DNA of 64,000 bases. It comes from Calothrix sp. PCC 7103. GTDB taxonomy: Bacteria; Cyanobacteriota; Cyanobacteriia; Cyanobacteriales; Nostocaceae. The notes under the pieces are model-generated. The model was not told the DNA's origin. It saw only the letters and a list, made by a program, of their open reading frames with translations, and searched no databases. The stretch is from positions 3,384,627 to 3,448,626 of the forward strand of contig NZ_KB217478.1 in assembly GCF_000331305.1 (NCBI RefSeq), given 5' to 3'. Shown here piece after piece: positions 1-8,506 of the stretch. A program made the translations under genes and the position numbers. The first letter of the stretch is position 1. Each line of letters starts with the position of its first letter.

Positions 1-1035
1 CTGGCTGACGTTTTGAGTGAGCGGTATTTCAATATAAAATTCTGTCCGTTCTGGCACCGAGCTAAACTCTAAAATCCCTTCATGTTTATAAACAATTATT
101 TGGTAGCTAATCGATAGTCCAAGCCCAGTGCCTTTACCGACGGGCTTAGTTGTGAAGAAAGGGTTGAAAATGTTGGATTGGATTGCCTGCGGTATACCCT
201 GTCCATTATCGCTAATTGTGATAATAACTCGCTTCTCGTCTTTTAAATAAGTGCTAATTTCAATTGTGGGATTGGTAATACTGTCCGTTTCTAAAGCGTC
301 AATGGCGTTAGAGATTAGATTCATAAACACTTGATTGAGTTGTCCTGGGTAGCACTCTACTTCTGGCAAGTTACCGTAATTTTTGATAACTGTAATCTCT
401 CCATTGGTTTTAGTTTGCAGGCGACTTTTTAGAATCAGTAGCGTAGAATCCAGACCCTCGTGGATATTAACTTCTTTCATGTCCGCTTCATCGAGCCGAG
501 AGAAAGAACGCAAAGATAAGACAATTTCGCGGATTCTCTCAGCCCCCAGTTTTATAGAGGACAGCATCAGAGGTAAATCAGTCAGAATGTATTGATAGTC
601 AATCTCCTCCATTTGCTCTAGCACTTCTGGCGCCGGGTAGGGATAAATTCGCTCGTAAGATTTACACAAATCCAGTAAATTGTGGATATAGTCACTGGCG
701 TGGGTCAGGTTGCCATAGATAAAATTAACCGGATTGTTTATCTCGTGGGCGATCCCCGCCACCAGTTGCCCCAGAGCCGACATTTTCTCACTTTGAATTA
801 ACTGGCTTTGGGTGTGTTGCAGTTCTAAAAGTGTTGTTTTTAACTGCTGGGCTTTCTGTTTCAAAAGCGATTCAGAGGCTTGCAAAGCTTCAGTCGCCGC
901 TTTACGCTCCGTCACGTCTTCAATCACCGTCAGCAGACCTATAATTTTCTTCTCCCTATTGTGCAGAGGAATGTTACTAATATCTAACCAAGTCAGCTTG
1001 CCACCTTGCTCCTGAACGTGATTTGAGAAGGTGTA
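1..1035 (-). pseudogene. Sensor histidine kinase, C-terminal half (frameshifted, leaves window)
   Basis: This minus-strand frame encodes the end of a PAS domain and then a full HisKA/HATPase_c kinase core, and is still open at base 1. Visible motifs are the H-box GIAHEINNPVN with the phospho-acceptor His (near 745), the N-box NLISNAIDAL (near 320), the G1 box DNGQGIP (near 200) and the G2 box GKGTGLGLSIS (near 125). It continues the protein that starts at 2119, but in another frame: the PAS sequence breaks near 1030-1036, where one extra base or two missing bases would explain the shift. Without correction the catalytic half is not translated. A sequencing error or a genuine mutation both fit. 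Confidence 0.85.
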
Positions 1036-2119
1036 GCTTGGCTTGATTAGAATCTATAACGCGAGCGTCCCAAGCGCGAAAGAAATCTGCCTCAAACTGG
1101 TTCCAAGCTAAATCATAGTCAGTTTTACCAATAATCTGGCTAGGCGTTTCCACTCCAGCCATTACAGCTAACTGCTGATTACACCCCAAGTAAACAGAGT
1201 TAAAGTCTTTCCAGCCAATGGCTTGAGGCATAACGTCAATTACTTGTTGCAAAAAAGCTTTAGACTGTTTTAGCTCTTCTGCAATAGTTTTAAGCTCTGT
1301 AATGTCGCGAAAGAACCAAATCCGCCCGTAGTAAATATTTTCAGAATAAATAGAGGTTGTGTATCTGTCTAAAGTGCGACCGTCTTTGAGTAACACTTCC
1401 TCTCGACTAGCTATATCTGGATGTTGATACAGGTAATTTACCCTGGCTATAAATTCTTCACTATTTTTGGGCTTAGTAATAGAGAATTCTAAAATTTTGC
1501 GGTCATCACCCTGCTCAACTATAGATTCGGGGATTTGCCAAATTTTATAAAAGTTTTGATTGTAGTACACAACATTGTTATTTTCATCAACCACTAAAAT
1601 CCCGTCCACTCCCGCTTCCTGCTGGGCTTTCAGAAAGGCATTGTTGCGGTTAAGCTGGGCAATCATGTGTTTGCGCTCCTCCGCTTTAGTGTTTAATTCT
1701 TCGTTGGCTCTGGATAGTTCAAGGGTGCGCTGCAAGACCAAAGATTCTAGTTTGGTATTGAGATTTAGCAGTTCGCTGTTGGCTTTCTCTAATTTATCCT
1801 GTGTTTGGTTCAGCAGCAGCGGGCCATCGACTAGAAAAGAAAAGTAGCGCCGCAGGGCAATATAGGTTATGGCTACGCTGGCAGTCATTAAATCAACTCC
1901 AACTTGCACCTTTAGCAGCAGTGGAGACGGTGGATTGCTGGACATCATTAACACGTGTCCGCCGTGTCCAAGCCCGCAACTAAAGAAAACCATAATCGTT
2001 GCCAGCACCAGGGAGGTTTTTTGCTCTCCACGCAGGAAAGGGCGCAATATTAAAAAAGCAATAATGAAGTAGCACAGCGAGATGATGCTGTTGGAGGCAA
2101 TGAGTAGTCCGTTTAACAT
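977..2119 (-). CDS. Sensor histidine kinase, N-terminal membrane and PAS half
   Basis: The 380-residue frame starts with three predicted membrane helices (about residues 5-95), then a coiled coil (about 105-165), then two PAS domains (about 165-270 and 285-380). It ends at a stop inside the second PAS domain because of the frameshift near 1030; the kinase core lies in the next frame down to base 1. The membrane region has the pattern Phe-Phe-Ser-Cys-Gly-Leu-Gly-His (Cys48, His52), which resembles the Cys-x3-His copper site of plant and cyanobacterial ethylene receptors. That resemblance is inferred from the motif and the three-helix layout only. As drawn, the product would be a sensor without a kinase. 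Confidence 0.8.
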   Translation of the reverse strand: MLNGLLIASNSIISLCYFIIAFLILRPFLRGEQKTSLVLATIMVFFSCGLGHGGHVLMMSSNPPSPLLLKVQVGVDLMTASVAITYIALRRYFSFLVDGPLLLNQTQDKLEKANSELLNLNTKLESLVLQRTLELSRANEELNTKAEERKHMIAQLNRNNAFLKAQQEAGVDGILVVDENNNVVYYNQNFYKIWQIPESIVEQGDDRKILEFSITKPKNSEEFIARVNYLYQHPDIASREEVLLKDGRTLDRYTTSIYSENIYYGRIWFFRDITELKTIAEELKQSKAFLQQVIDVMPQAIGWKDFNSVYLGCNQQLAVMAGVETPSQIIGKTDYDLAWNQFEADFFRAWDARVIDSNQAKLHLLKSRSGARWQADLVRY

Positions 2120-2912
2120 TTAAGTACCCGTAAACTTACTTATAAGTTAGAATCGCTGCCAAGGGTGCAACATTTCTTAAACTCAGGATACCCAAAGCTA
2201 ACGGCTAAATTATTGCTGGTATTGCACGTTTCCGTGGAAAAGATGAAGAATATATGAATAAAAGCCAAATCGGGCACAAAACTTCTCAAATTCAATCTGG
2301 CGAGGTAAAAGGCGACTTAGGTGAAACGGTGGTAAAAAAGACTAAATTTAGCAGATTAATTATGATATAGTGCTTGGCGTGATGTATTCCTATTAACTAT
2401 TCTCGTCCTCTATATCTAATATTGTCTAATTGTATCCTCTATCCCTAGATATAGTAGAATGATGCACCCTAAAACCAAGTAATCAAAAAATCGGTTGCTT
2501 GGATTAAAAAATTTCACAAGACCATTAGAGCCGCTAAGAGGCTTTTATATAAAATTTAGATTACACCGCATTACACATAATACAAAACGTGAGGGTTTAG
2601 TAACTAAGTGCCCATTCAAGTTGCCTTGCTACTCCAACTGTACGGTTATAATTGGTTCTATTGATTACAAAATCGACCTGATAACTCCCCTCTTTCCTTG
2701 GTGTGAGAGGGATTTTTTATTCCGGCTGTATAATTGACTTGGTTATATATATAAAGACAACAGTACCCCTTTTATTCAGTTTGCTGGTAGAAGGGTTTTT
2801 TCCCTCTCTAGTGGTATAATTTGCAGCAATAGAATTTAGTACAAAAGATGTACCTATTTTTTCTTCTATCTAGCTTACAAGATAGGAGAGGCTTTGTACT
2901 TAATTATGATTA
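2120..2912. other. Intergenic region without a convincing gene
   Basis: About 790 bases of AT-rich DNA. A 38-codon plus-strand frame at 2254-2370 (MNKSQIGHKTSQ...) has no recognisable relatives and only a weak ribosome site. The longer plus-strand frame at 2495-2737 also looks like chance. An imperfect hairpin with CCAAG/CTTGG arms lies near 2474-2501, and a terminator-like hairpin at 2687-2718. Confidence 0.5.
2687..2718 (+). terminator. Terminator-like hairpin
   Basis: CCCTCT (2688-2693) pairs with AGAGGG (2706-2711), followed by ATTTTTTA. The stem is short and no clear plus-strand gene precedes it, so its role is uncertain. Confidence 0.35.
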
Positions 2913-3095
2913 TCATTTTTCCACTACATTTTTGACTTTGACATACACCCGTCCTTGATCACTGGTGCCGTAATTGGGGTAAAAATTAGAGACTTCAACT
3001 ACCTCAAAGCAGGTTTTAATTTTGGTAATGCTGCGCTTAATCTCTTCTTCAGTTCCGGTTAAGCGTATTTCCATAATGGTGTATAACTTTTCCAT
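2913..3095 (-). CDS. Small DUF3970-like protein
   Basis: A 60-residue protein with the pattern I-R-L-x-G-T-E-E-E-I, then VVEVSNFYPNYG and a closing RVYVKVK. This matches my memory of the DUF3970 family, small cytosolic proteins of unknown function with a single alpha/beta fold, often on mobile DNA. It is a paralogue of the 60-residue protein at 3394-3576: both share a hydrophobic start, a central FEV(V/L) and a terminal V-x-V-K-(V/L) strand. A Fur-like palindrome lies 17-39 bases upstream of the start, which suggests metal-dependent control. Function unknown. Confidence 0.6.
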   Translation of the reverse strand: MEKLYTIMEIRLTGTEEEIKRSITKIKTCFEVVEVSNFYPNYGTSDQGRVYVKVKNVVEK

Positions 3096-3111
3096 TAGCT
3101 AGAAAAATGTT

Positions 3112-3134
3112 AATGATTATCTGTATCATTATCA
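3112..3134 (-). promoter_or_regulatory. Fur-box-like inverted repeat
   Basis: The plus strand reads AATGAT-tatctgt-ATCATTATCA, an AATGAT/ATCATT inverted repeat rich in the NATWAT units of Fur sites. It sits directly upstream of the start codon at 3095, where a repressor would block transcription. A shorter similar stretch (ATTATGATTATCATT) lies at the 3' end of the same gene near 2905-2918. Confidence 0.4.
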
Positions 3135-3393
3135 AGCAGAGCTAAAATTTTGGTTGAGACGAGGCTTTTCTTCTCTCTCGAAGCGAAAATATCTTGCTGA
3201 TTTAAGACCGAAAATTATGGGTGTTACTTTTAACTACCCGTAGCTTCTTCCAGCCTTGAGAGTAGCCGAGTACAGCTAGGTGGCAATTACAAGTTAAGCT
3301 ATAATTGGCACCTTTCCTGTGTAGTCGGGTCTTAACACGATCGTTAACTATAACTGCTCAAAACCGAAGTGTCAATAAATAGGGAAATAATTT

Positions 3394-3576
3394 TTAAGAA
3401 TGCTTGTCTATTAGCCTCTCAGCTAGCGGCGCCATTGGCAACTTCACGCAGACAAAGACCTGCACCGTTTCATCTTCAAAGACAAAGTAAGTCGTTTTCA
3501 GAACTTCAAAAACCGTCCGTAACTTTTCAATGGCAAGGGTAACTTGGCTAAAAGTACCCGACACCTTCATATTCAT
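3394..3576 (-). CDS. Small DUF3970-like protein, second copy
   Basis: A 60-residue protein starting MNMKVSGTFSQ, with FEVLKTTYFVF in the middle and VQVFVCVKL near the end. The order of strands and helix matches the 60-residue protein at 2913-3095, though it lacks the FYPN motif, so it is a diverged paralogue. The two genes lie in tandem on the minus strand, 298 bases apart, and are probably transcribed separately because the Fur-like site lies between them. No function can be assigned. Confidence 0.5.
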   Translation of the reverse strand: MNMKVSGTFSQVTLAIEKLRTVFEVLKTTYFVFEDETVQVFVCVKLPMAPLAERLIDKHS

Positions 3577-4034
3577 TTATTTTTGCGCCTCACAAACACA
3601 GCTACGTAGTTTACTGATTTTAACTAAAGTTTTATGCCACTGGCCTAGTTTTAAACCTTTTCTGACTCAGTTAGTCTGGATATATTTAGTGCGGCTTGAT
3701 ACCCCAGTTTAATCAGTAACTGCTGCCTTTGGCTTAGAGTAGGAGATTTTGGCGCCAATTTTCGGATACTAGAGAAAACACCTAAACTTTTAAGTACATT
3801 TAGAAATTTCTATGGTAGCATTTTAAAAATGTTAATTTTGTGACACCTATTTTTGCCTCTTAGCTCCTAATTCAGTTCCATTGTTCATTAGTTCCGTAAC
3901 TATAAAGTCCTGACCTCTGCACAAGTAGGTCTAATCACCATTGGCATATTCTTGGTACTATACTTATTAAGAAAGTTGTGGGTTAGAAATTTCTGGTTAC
4001 AGATAAAATTGTTCGTTTTTAAAACTTAGGGAAT
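3577..4034. other. Intergenic region between divergent genes
   Basis: About 460 bases between a minus-strand small gene and the plus-strand response regulator. It must hold both promoters, but I see no clear operator, repeat or RNA structure. A short plus-strand frame at 3530-3712 overlaps the small gene and is not credible. Confidence 0.5.
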
Positions 4035-5126
4035 ATGAAAAAGCTTTGTGTTGAAGGGCAGAAATTTCAAGAGCAACAAGAGTTTAGCTTTTTGCTAGAG
4101 ATGATTTCTCAAAAATCAATTCAAGGGTGCCTACAAGTCTTGAGCCATCGCCAAACCTGGCTGCTGTATTTTGAACGGGGACGGTTGATTTACGCCTACC
4201 AAGCTAATAACATGTGGGAGATTTTTTCTGATTCCCTATTCCAATTATGCCCTGAAATTGGCAGTTTGGATAGCGAACTTGTTTCCCAACTGCAAGAAGC
4301 CTTTGCAACTAATGTCAATGATATTAAGACAGAAGCAGATTATTTAACCATCTGCTGGTTAGTTGAAGAGCAATATCTTAGCTTTTCACAAGCTGGGAAT
4401 TTAATTCAAAAAATGGCTGTTAGAATGCTAGAGTCAATCCTGAAACTAGACACGGGGACTTACCAATTTTTACCTCAGTCCTTGCCAGAATATCTACCGA
4501 AATTTTGCCATCTGGATGTTGCCTTGCTCACCCGCCGCAGCCAATTAAGCTCCCTCCATGCAGGTAATCTCAACCTTTTTAATCCTCTATATAATTCTTA
4601 TAAAATTCAAGGACTTGCTGACTTAAAAGCCCAATCACTTTTAAAATCAACTCAACCAATACCACCAGTTAAGGACGTTAAAACTAGTCCTCAAATTTTA
4701 GAACAGAAGATTACTTCTTATCAGCAAGTCCAGGAGAACAATACCATACCAAGAGTTTATAAGATTTTGTGCATTGATGATAGCCCGGTGATGCTTAAAA
4801 CTATTACAACCCTTTTAGATAAGCAGATATTTAGCGTTATTGGTGTTGATGACCCTCTCAAAGCCTTAATGCAGATTCTGCGAATTAAACCGGATTTAAT
4901 TCTGCTCGATATTTCTATGCCTCAGCTAAATGGCTACAAGCTTTGCTTTATGCTTCGCAAGCACGCCAATTTTGCCACCACTCCAGTAGTCATGCTTACC
5001 GCCAGAACTGGACTAATTGATAAAGCACGAGCCAAGATGGTCAAAGCTTCGGCGTATTTAAGCAAACCCTTTACTAAAGCTGAGTTACTCAAGGTTGTCT
5101 TCTCCCAACTTGGTTCTATGCCCTAA
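4035..5126 (+). CDS. PatA-family response regulator (PATAN plus receiver)
   Basis: A 363-residue protein. Residues 1 to about 190 form a PATAN (DUF4388) domain, seen in the FLLEMISQKSIQGCL start and the LLYFERGRLIYAY strand pair. A linker follows, and residues about 243-360 form a CheY-like receiver with the acidic pair in CIDDSP, the phospho-Asp in LLLDISMP, the switch Thr in VMLTAR and the Lys in YLSKPF. All receiver catalytic residues are present. PatA-type regulators act in cyanobacterial type IV pilus/phototaxis and heterocyst-pattern signalling. No che-like genes adjoin it here, so the partner kinase is unknown. Confidence 0.85.
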   Translation: MKKLCVEGQKFQEQQEFSFLLEMISQKSIQGCLQVLSHRQTWLLYFERGRLIYAYQANNMWEIFSDSLFQLCPEIGSLDSELVSQLQEAFATNVNDIKTEADYLTICWLVEEQYLSFSQAGNLIQKMAVRMLESILKLDTGTYQFLPQSLPEYLPKFCHLDVALLTRRSQLSSLHAGNLNLFNPLYNSYKIQGLADLKAQSLLKSTQPIPPVKDVKTSPQILEQKITSYQQVQENNTIPRVYKILCIDDSPVMLKTITTLLDKQIFSVIGVDDPLKALMQILRIKPDLILLDISMPQLNGYKLCFMLRKHANFATTPVVMLTARTGLIDKARAKMVKASAYLSKPFTKAELLKVVFSQLGSMP

Positions 5127-5184
5127 GTTGGCTTGGGTAGATATAGACCAGCAGTCAAGCATTTTTAGATAAAAACTGCTGACA

Positions 5185-5467
5185 TCAGGACAGTTTACTT
5201 TCTACAAGCTTCACTCTTTGAGCAATAATAAGCTGTGTGTCCAACTCGCGCAGTGAACCTAAAGCAATATGGAGATTCAGGGATGTATTCATTTTTGCTA
5301 CGTCTTCCGTATCCCTCTGCAATATTTGAAGCAACGGAAACTGCTGAACGCCTTATTTGGCGCGTTAATCCATAAAGTTCCCAATCAGGAAATTTGCTGG
5401 TAAAAAGGTAACAATTAACGGCTAAATCGACGCTCCGATTCCAAATAAACTGCTCTTTGTAGCTCAT
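5185..5467 (-). pseudogene. Four-helix-bundle (23S rRNA IVS-type) protein, frameshifted
   Basis: The start MSYKEQFIWNRSVDLAV and the signature LTRQIRRSAVSVASNIAEGYGRRS identify the four-helix-bundle IVP/S23 family of about 120 residues. After NEYI the reading frame is lost: the family-like C-terminus (LHIALGSLRELDTQLIIAQ, ending ESKLS) continues in another frame to a stop at 5185-5187. The break is near 5280-5290. I chose the ATG at 5467 because family members start close to this point; an in-frame ATG at 5521 would add 18 unrelated residues. Function of the family is unclear. Confidence 0.75.
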
Positions 5468-5580
5468 AATTAGACATGCAAGGCAAGAAGTTATAAGTTT
5501 GAAGTACCTATAACTTACCACTACTGGTAGCTTTAAAAATATTATGTAATATTAAGAAGTACAGTCAAACGAAAATTAAA

Positions 5581-5899
5581 TTATACAGTCACAAGTTTTT
5601 GACGTTCCAATTTCCTTGGCTCTTGCATGTGAGGAAAAGCTTTTGGGCGGCGTTTAACTTTTCTAGGTTCAACCCGGTCTGGACGTAAGGGCACAAGTTT
5701 ATGGATAATAACTTTGAGTAGTGAGCGATAAATTTTGAGAATTTTCTTGTTATTAACCTTTAAGAACTCTTTCATGAAATTATGAAAGTGATTACGAGTT
5801 CCTTGTAGGGATAATCTTAAAGGTGGTACACCGTAAGAATTCGCAGCTTCCCACATGACAGTACGTAGTAAATTATAAGCAAGGAAATAAGCATCTGAA
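5581..5899 (-). pseudogene. IS4-family transposase, C-terminal remnant
   Basis: The minus strand reads AYFLAYNLLRTVMWEA, then VPPLRLSLQGTRNHFHNF, then a basic tail with LVPLRPDRVEPR and KRRPKAFPHM. These are typical of the last 120 residues of cyanobacterial IS4-family DDE transposases. The methionine at 5856 lies inside the homology, so this is a fragment and not a small gene. It is separated from the N-terminal remnant at 6129-6656 by a 234-bp palindrome-ended insert, and the catalytic core is missing. Confidence 0.8.
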
Positions 5900-6128
5900 G
5901 GGGTGACAATCTAGCTTAAAAACCTTACGTAGCAAGGATTATAGAAGAGTGACCGAGAAAAAGATAAAAGTAAATTTAGAACCAAGCCCAACGAAAAATA
6001 AGACTTTTGTACGAAGCTTATTGATAATGGAATCAATAAAGTCTAAAAATGGTGTTTATCTTTTTATAGCCTGCACGCTTAAAACTATTGCTGTATCTTA
6101 GGTTCAGGGGTTTTCGTCACCCCCTCAG
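5895..6128. mobile_element. MITE-like insert with 13-bp inverted ends inside the IS4 remnant
   Basis: The left end CTGAAGGGGTGAC (5895-5907) and the reverse complement of the right end, CTGAGGGGGTGAC (6116-6128), match at 12 of 13 bases. The insert is AT-rich, about 234 bp, has no coding capacity and lies exactly where the transposase homology stops on both sides. I saw no clear target duplication. It may be a non-autonomous element or the fused ends of a deleted IS. Confidence 0.55.
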
Positions 6129-6656
6129 TTTTTGGCTACTTGATTGAGGGTAACACAGTTGATTTTCCTCTGTATCTGCCATTGTAACTGTTGAAGTATC
6201 AATAATCTTGACATGACGACCGCACCATAGTTGTTCTAGAGTATATTCTTCCTCTAATTTTTCCCCACTTAAAAGTGATAATCTTTGTAATAATTTTTAT
6301 GGTAATCTTAAACGAGCTTGGCAATACGCACTTGTATCTGTTGATGGTAACTCTACATTTTCTGCTGATAGCCAAGCAATAACTCTAGAAACAGCATTTT
6401 GACAACTTTTCTCTGTATCTAATACCTGTGATAAAAAAGCCCATATTGTTACTATTGGGTCGAATATACGGCGATAATATTTAATTTTCAGTTCGTCAAC
6501 AATTTGCTGAATCACTGATTGAGGCAGTAGTTCTCGAAAAGGCAATCCTGCACTAGTCGTAAACTTTTGCTTGAGGATTTCAACTCGATTCGGTATCTTA
6601 GAGGTAAGCATTTTAAAATTCTCTTGTACTTGGTATAAATTTTGCGCCCTCGACAA
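6129..6656 (-). pseudogene. IS4-family transposase, N-terminal remnant
   Basis: The frame 6297-6656 encodes the N-terminal region (LPQSVIQQIVDELK, then FDPIVTIWAFLSQVL and SAYCQARLRLP) of a cyanobacterial IS4-family transposase. A TAA stop interrupts it at 6297. Homology then resumes in another frame to about 6129, with LWCGRHVKIIDTSTVTMADT covering the region of the first catalytic Asp. It then runs into the 234-bp insert. With the C-terminal remnant at 5581-5899 this is one dead element, about half the normal length. Confidence 0.8.
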
Positions 6657-6974
6657 GAGATTTTTTCTACCGTAACAAGTTTTGTTTCTTTTGTTACATT
6701 TCTAATGTTACAAAGTCTGTCTCAAAGGTTTCCGCTAGAAATGAATACCACATATATTGTAGAAAGCCATATATGATAAGCCTTCAAGCCATTTCCTATT
6801 TCTTTTATCTTTTACCTCCTTCTGCCCTCTGCCTCCTGCCCTCTGCCTTTTTTCGTGCCATTCGTTTTAGAGGGGAGGGCTTTCACCTCCATCAAGAAAA
6901 AGTTCAAAGGATAACTATATATAGTTGTTTTCCTTTGGCTGCCTTATTTATTGGGGCAGCAACGAATCGCACTT
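6657..6974. other. Intergenic region on the trailer side of the CRISPR array
   Basis: About 320 bases with no gene. It contains a pyrimidine-rich intergenic repeat at 6819-6853 and then unremarkable sequence up to the first repeat. It lacks the leader features seen at the other end, which supports calling this the trailer. Confidence 0.5.
6819..6853. repeat. CTGCCCTCTGCC short tandem repeat
   Basis: Two imperfect units of CTGCCCTCTGCC followed by a T run. The same sequence occurs in the opposite orientation at 63780-63815. It is a common cyanobacterial intergenic repeat type. Confidence 0.7.
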
Positions 6975-8174
6975 GTTTCAATCCCTATTAGGGATTATTG
7001 ATAGTTTAAACGGTTTAGTTTTAGTTTTAGTTGCAATTATGTTGTGTTTCAATCCCTATTAGGGATTATTGATAGTTTAAACCCTAGATTTAAGCTTTGT
7101 GTGTAGTAATCACCATTGTTTCAATCCCTATTAGGGATTATTGATAGTTTAAACTTTGCTTCAGACATTACGTAGTTATTTATCAATTGTTTCAATCCCT
7201 ATTAGGGATTATTGATAGTTTAAACCGGATTTTACTAATGTTTTCATCGTATGTGGCAACGAGTTTCAATCCCTATTAGGGATTATTGATAGTTTAAACA
7301 ATAAACAATATTTTTTATGAAGCATTGGAATCGTTTCAATCCCTATTAGGGATTATTGATAGTTTAAACGATTTGTGGCGCCAAAATTAATATTGCAAAT
7401 AATAGTGTTTCAATCCCTATTAGGGATTATTGATAGTTTAAACCAATTCCAGCCAGAATCAGAAACAGTACCTTGTAAGTTTCAATCCCTATTAGGGATT
7501 ATTGATAGTTTAAACTTTCAAGGTTATTTCGATAAACTCGAACGACTTGAGTTTCAATCCCTATTAGGGATTATTGATAGTTTAAACCACTAGACTCTTT
7601 GCGTGTACTGGGTTTTAGAGGTGTTTCAATCCCTATTAGGGATTATTGATAGTTTAAACTTCCTAAACTAGCCAAACCGCCGACACTGATATAACGAGTT
7701 TCAATCCCTATTAGGGATTATTGATAGTTTAAACCCGGTCGGTAAGTCGCTTTTAGGTTTGTTTAGTATTTCGTTTCAATCCCTATTAGGGATTATTGAT
7801 AGTTTAAACTTTAGTTCTTTAATTCTCGTTTCGACTTCTTTTTGGTTTCAATCCCTATTAGGGATTATTGATAGTTTAAACTTGCTACTAATAAAGAATT
7901 AAGTAGCAATATATCGTTTCAATCCCTATTAGGGATTATTGATAGTTTAAACTTAGTACGATTGTTTCCTATGTGTGCAGCAGTGGCGCCTCGTTTCAAT
8001 CCCTATTAGGGATTATTGATAGTTTAAACGTTGTAATTGTGATTCATGTGCCTGAGATTGCTTGTTTCAATCCCTATTAGGGATTATTGATAGTTTAAAC
8101 GCCCGCCCTGGCACTCGCAATGGAGTAAACCAATAATGTTTCAATCCCTATTAGGGATTATTGATAGTTTAAAC
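6975..8174 (-). CRISPR. CRISPR array, 17 identical 37-bp repeats, 16 spacers
   Basis: Repeats start at 6975, 7046, 7118, 7189, 7263, 7333, 7407, 7479, 7551, 7623, 7698, 7773, 7845, 7916, 7993, 8064 and 8138. Each is 37 bp, beginning GTTTCAATCCC and ending GATAGTTTAAAC on the plus strand, and all copies read identical. Spacers are 33-40 bp. The repeat contains the near-palindrome AATCCCTA-T-TAGGGATT. On the minus strand it ends in ATTGAAAC, the usual 8-nt crRNA 5' tag, and the leader-like DNA lies to the right, so transcription should run leftwards with the newest spacer at 8101-8137. No cas gene is in the window. The repeat type is usual for cyanobacterial I-D or III systems. Confidence 0.97.
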
Positions 8175-8430
8175 TGCTGGTGCCCCAACTGCTTGTAGTA
8201 TTAGGTTTTCAAGGTGCATTTCCGCGAACCTCCTTATCATAACACATAAAACAGTATTTTGATTTTCGTGAAATGGCTGAAGTGCTGTCTGGATATGGTG
8301 CGCGGGTCGTTTTAATTTTCCAATGGCTGAAACCTTTGTGGTGATTGGAGTCCAGACATTTTTGTCAAACCTCATTTTTTTACACCCCCCGATCCGCGCT
8401 GATACATGGTTTAAGTTTAAAATACGTAGA
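8175..8430 (-). promoter_or_regulatory. CRISPR leader
   Basis: On the minus strand this AT-rich stretch leads into the first repeat and ends with a segment containing GGAGGTTCGCGG and CACCTTGAAAACC. From memory, that segment recurs next to cyanobacterial arrays of this repeat type. A candidate -10 box TATGAT lies at 8236-8241. An imperfect direct repeat, TTCAGCCATT followed by AAAAT-x-AAAA, occurs twice (8257-8281 and 8309-8332), about 51 bp apart, and may guide spacer integration. The frame across 8169-8498 is not a gene. Confidence 0.7.
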
Positions 8431-8451
8431 TATAAATAGTATTGTTTTATA

Positions 8452-8480
8452 GAGGCGGCTGGGACAGCCGCTCCACAAGA
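8452..8480. repeat. GC-rich intergenic palindrome (TGTGGAGC family)
   Basis: GCGGCTG-gga-CAGCCGC followed by TCCACAAG. It belongs to the intergenic hairpin family also seen at 17369, 18792, 44310, 55961, 58011 and 58840, and lies just downstream of the G3E GTPase gene. Confidence 0.65.
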
Positions 8481-8506
8481 GTAATATTTGCCCCACAAGG
8501 ATATAT

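Noticed and set aside
2495-2737. 80-codon plus-strand frame
   Set aside because: No start context and no family resemblance, and its end overlaps a terminator-like hairpin.
7375-7593. 72-codon plus-strand frame with repeated FQSLLGIIDSLN
   Set aside because: It is a translation of three CRISPR repeats whose 72-bp spacing happens to keep the frame.
8169-8498. 109-codon minus-strand frame
   Set aside because: It spans the CRISPR leader and an intergenic hairpin (CGAAVPAAS is repeat-derived); no protein family features.
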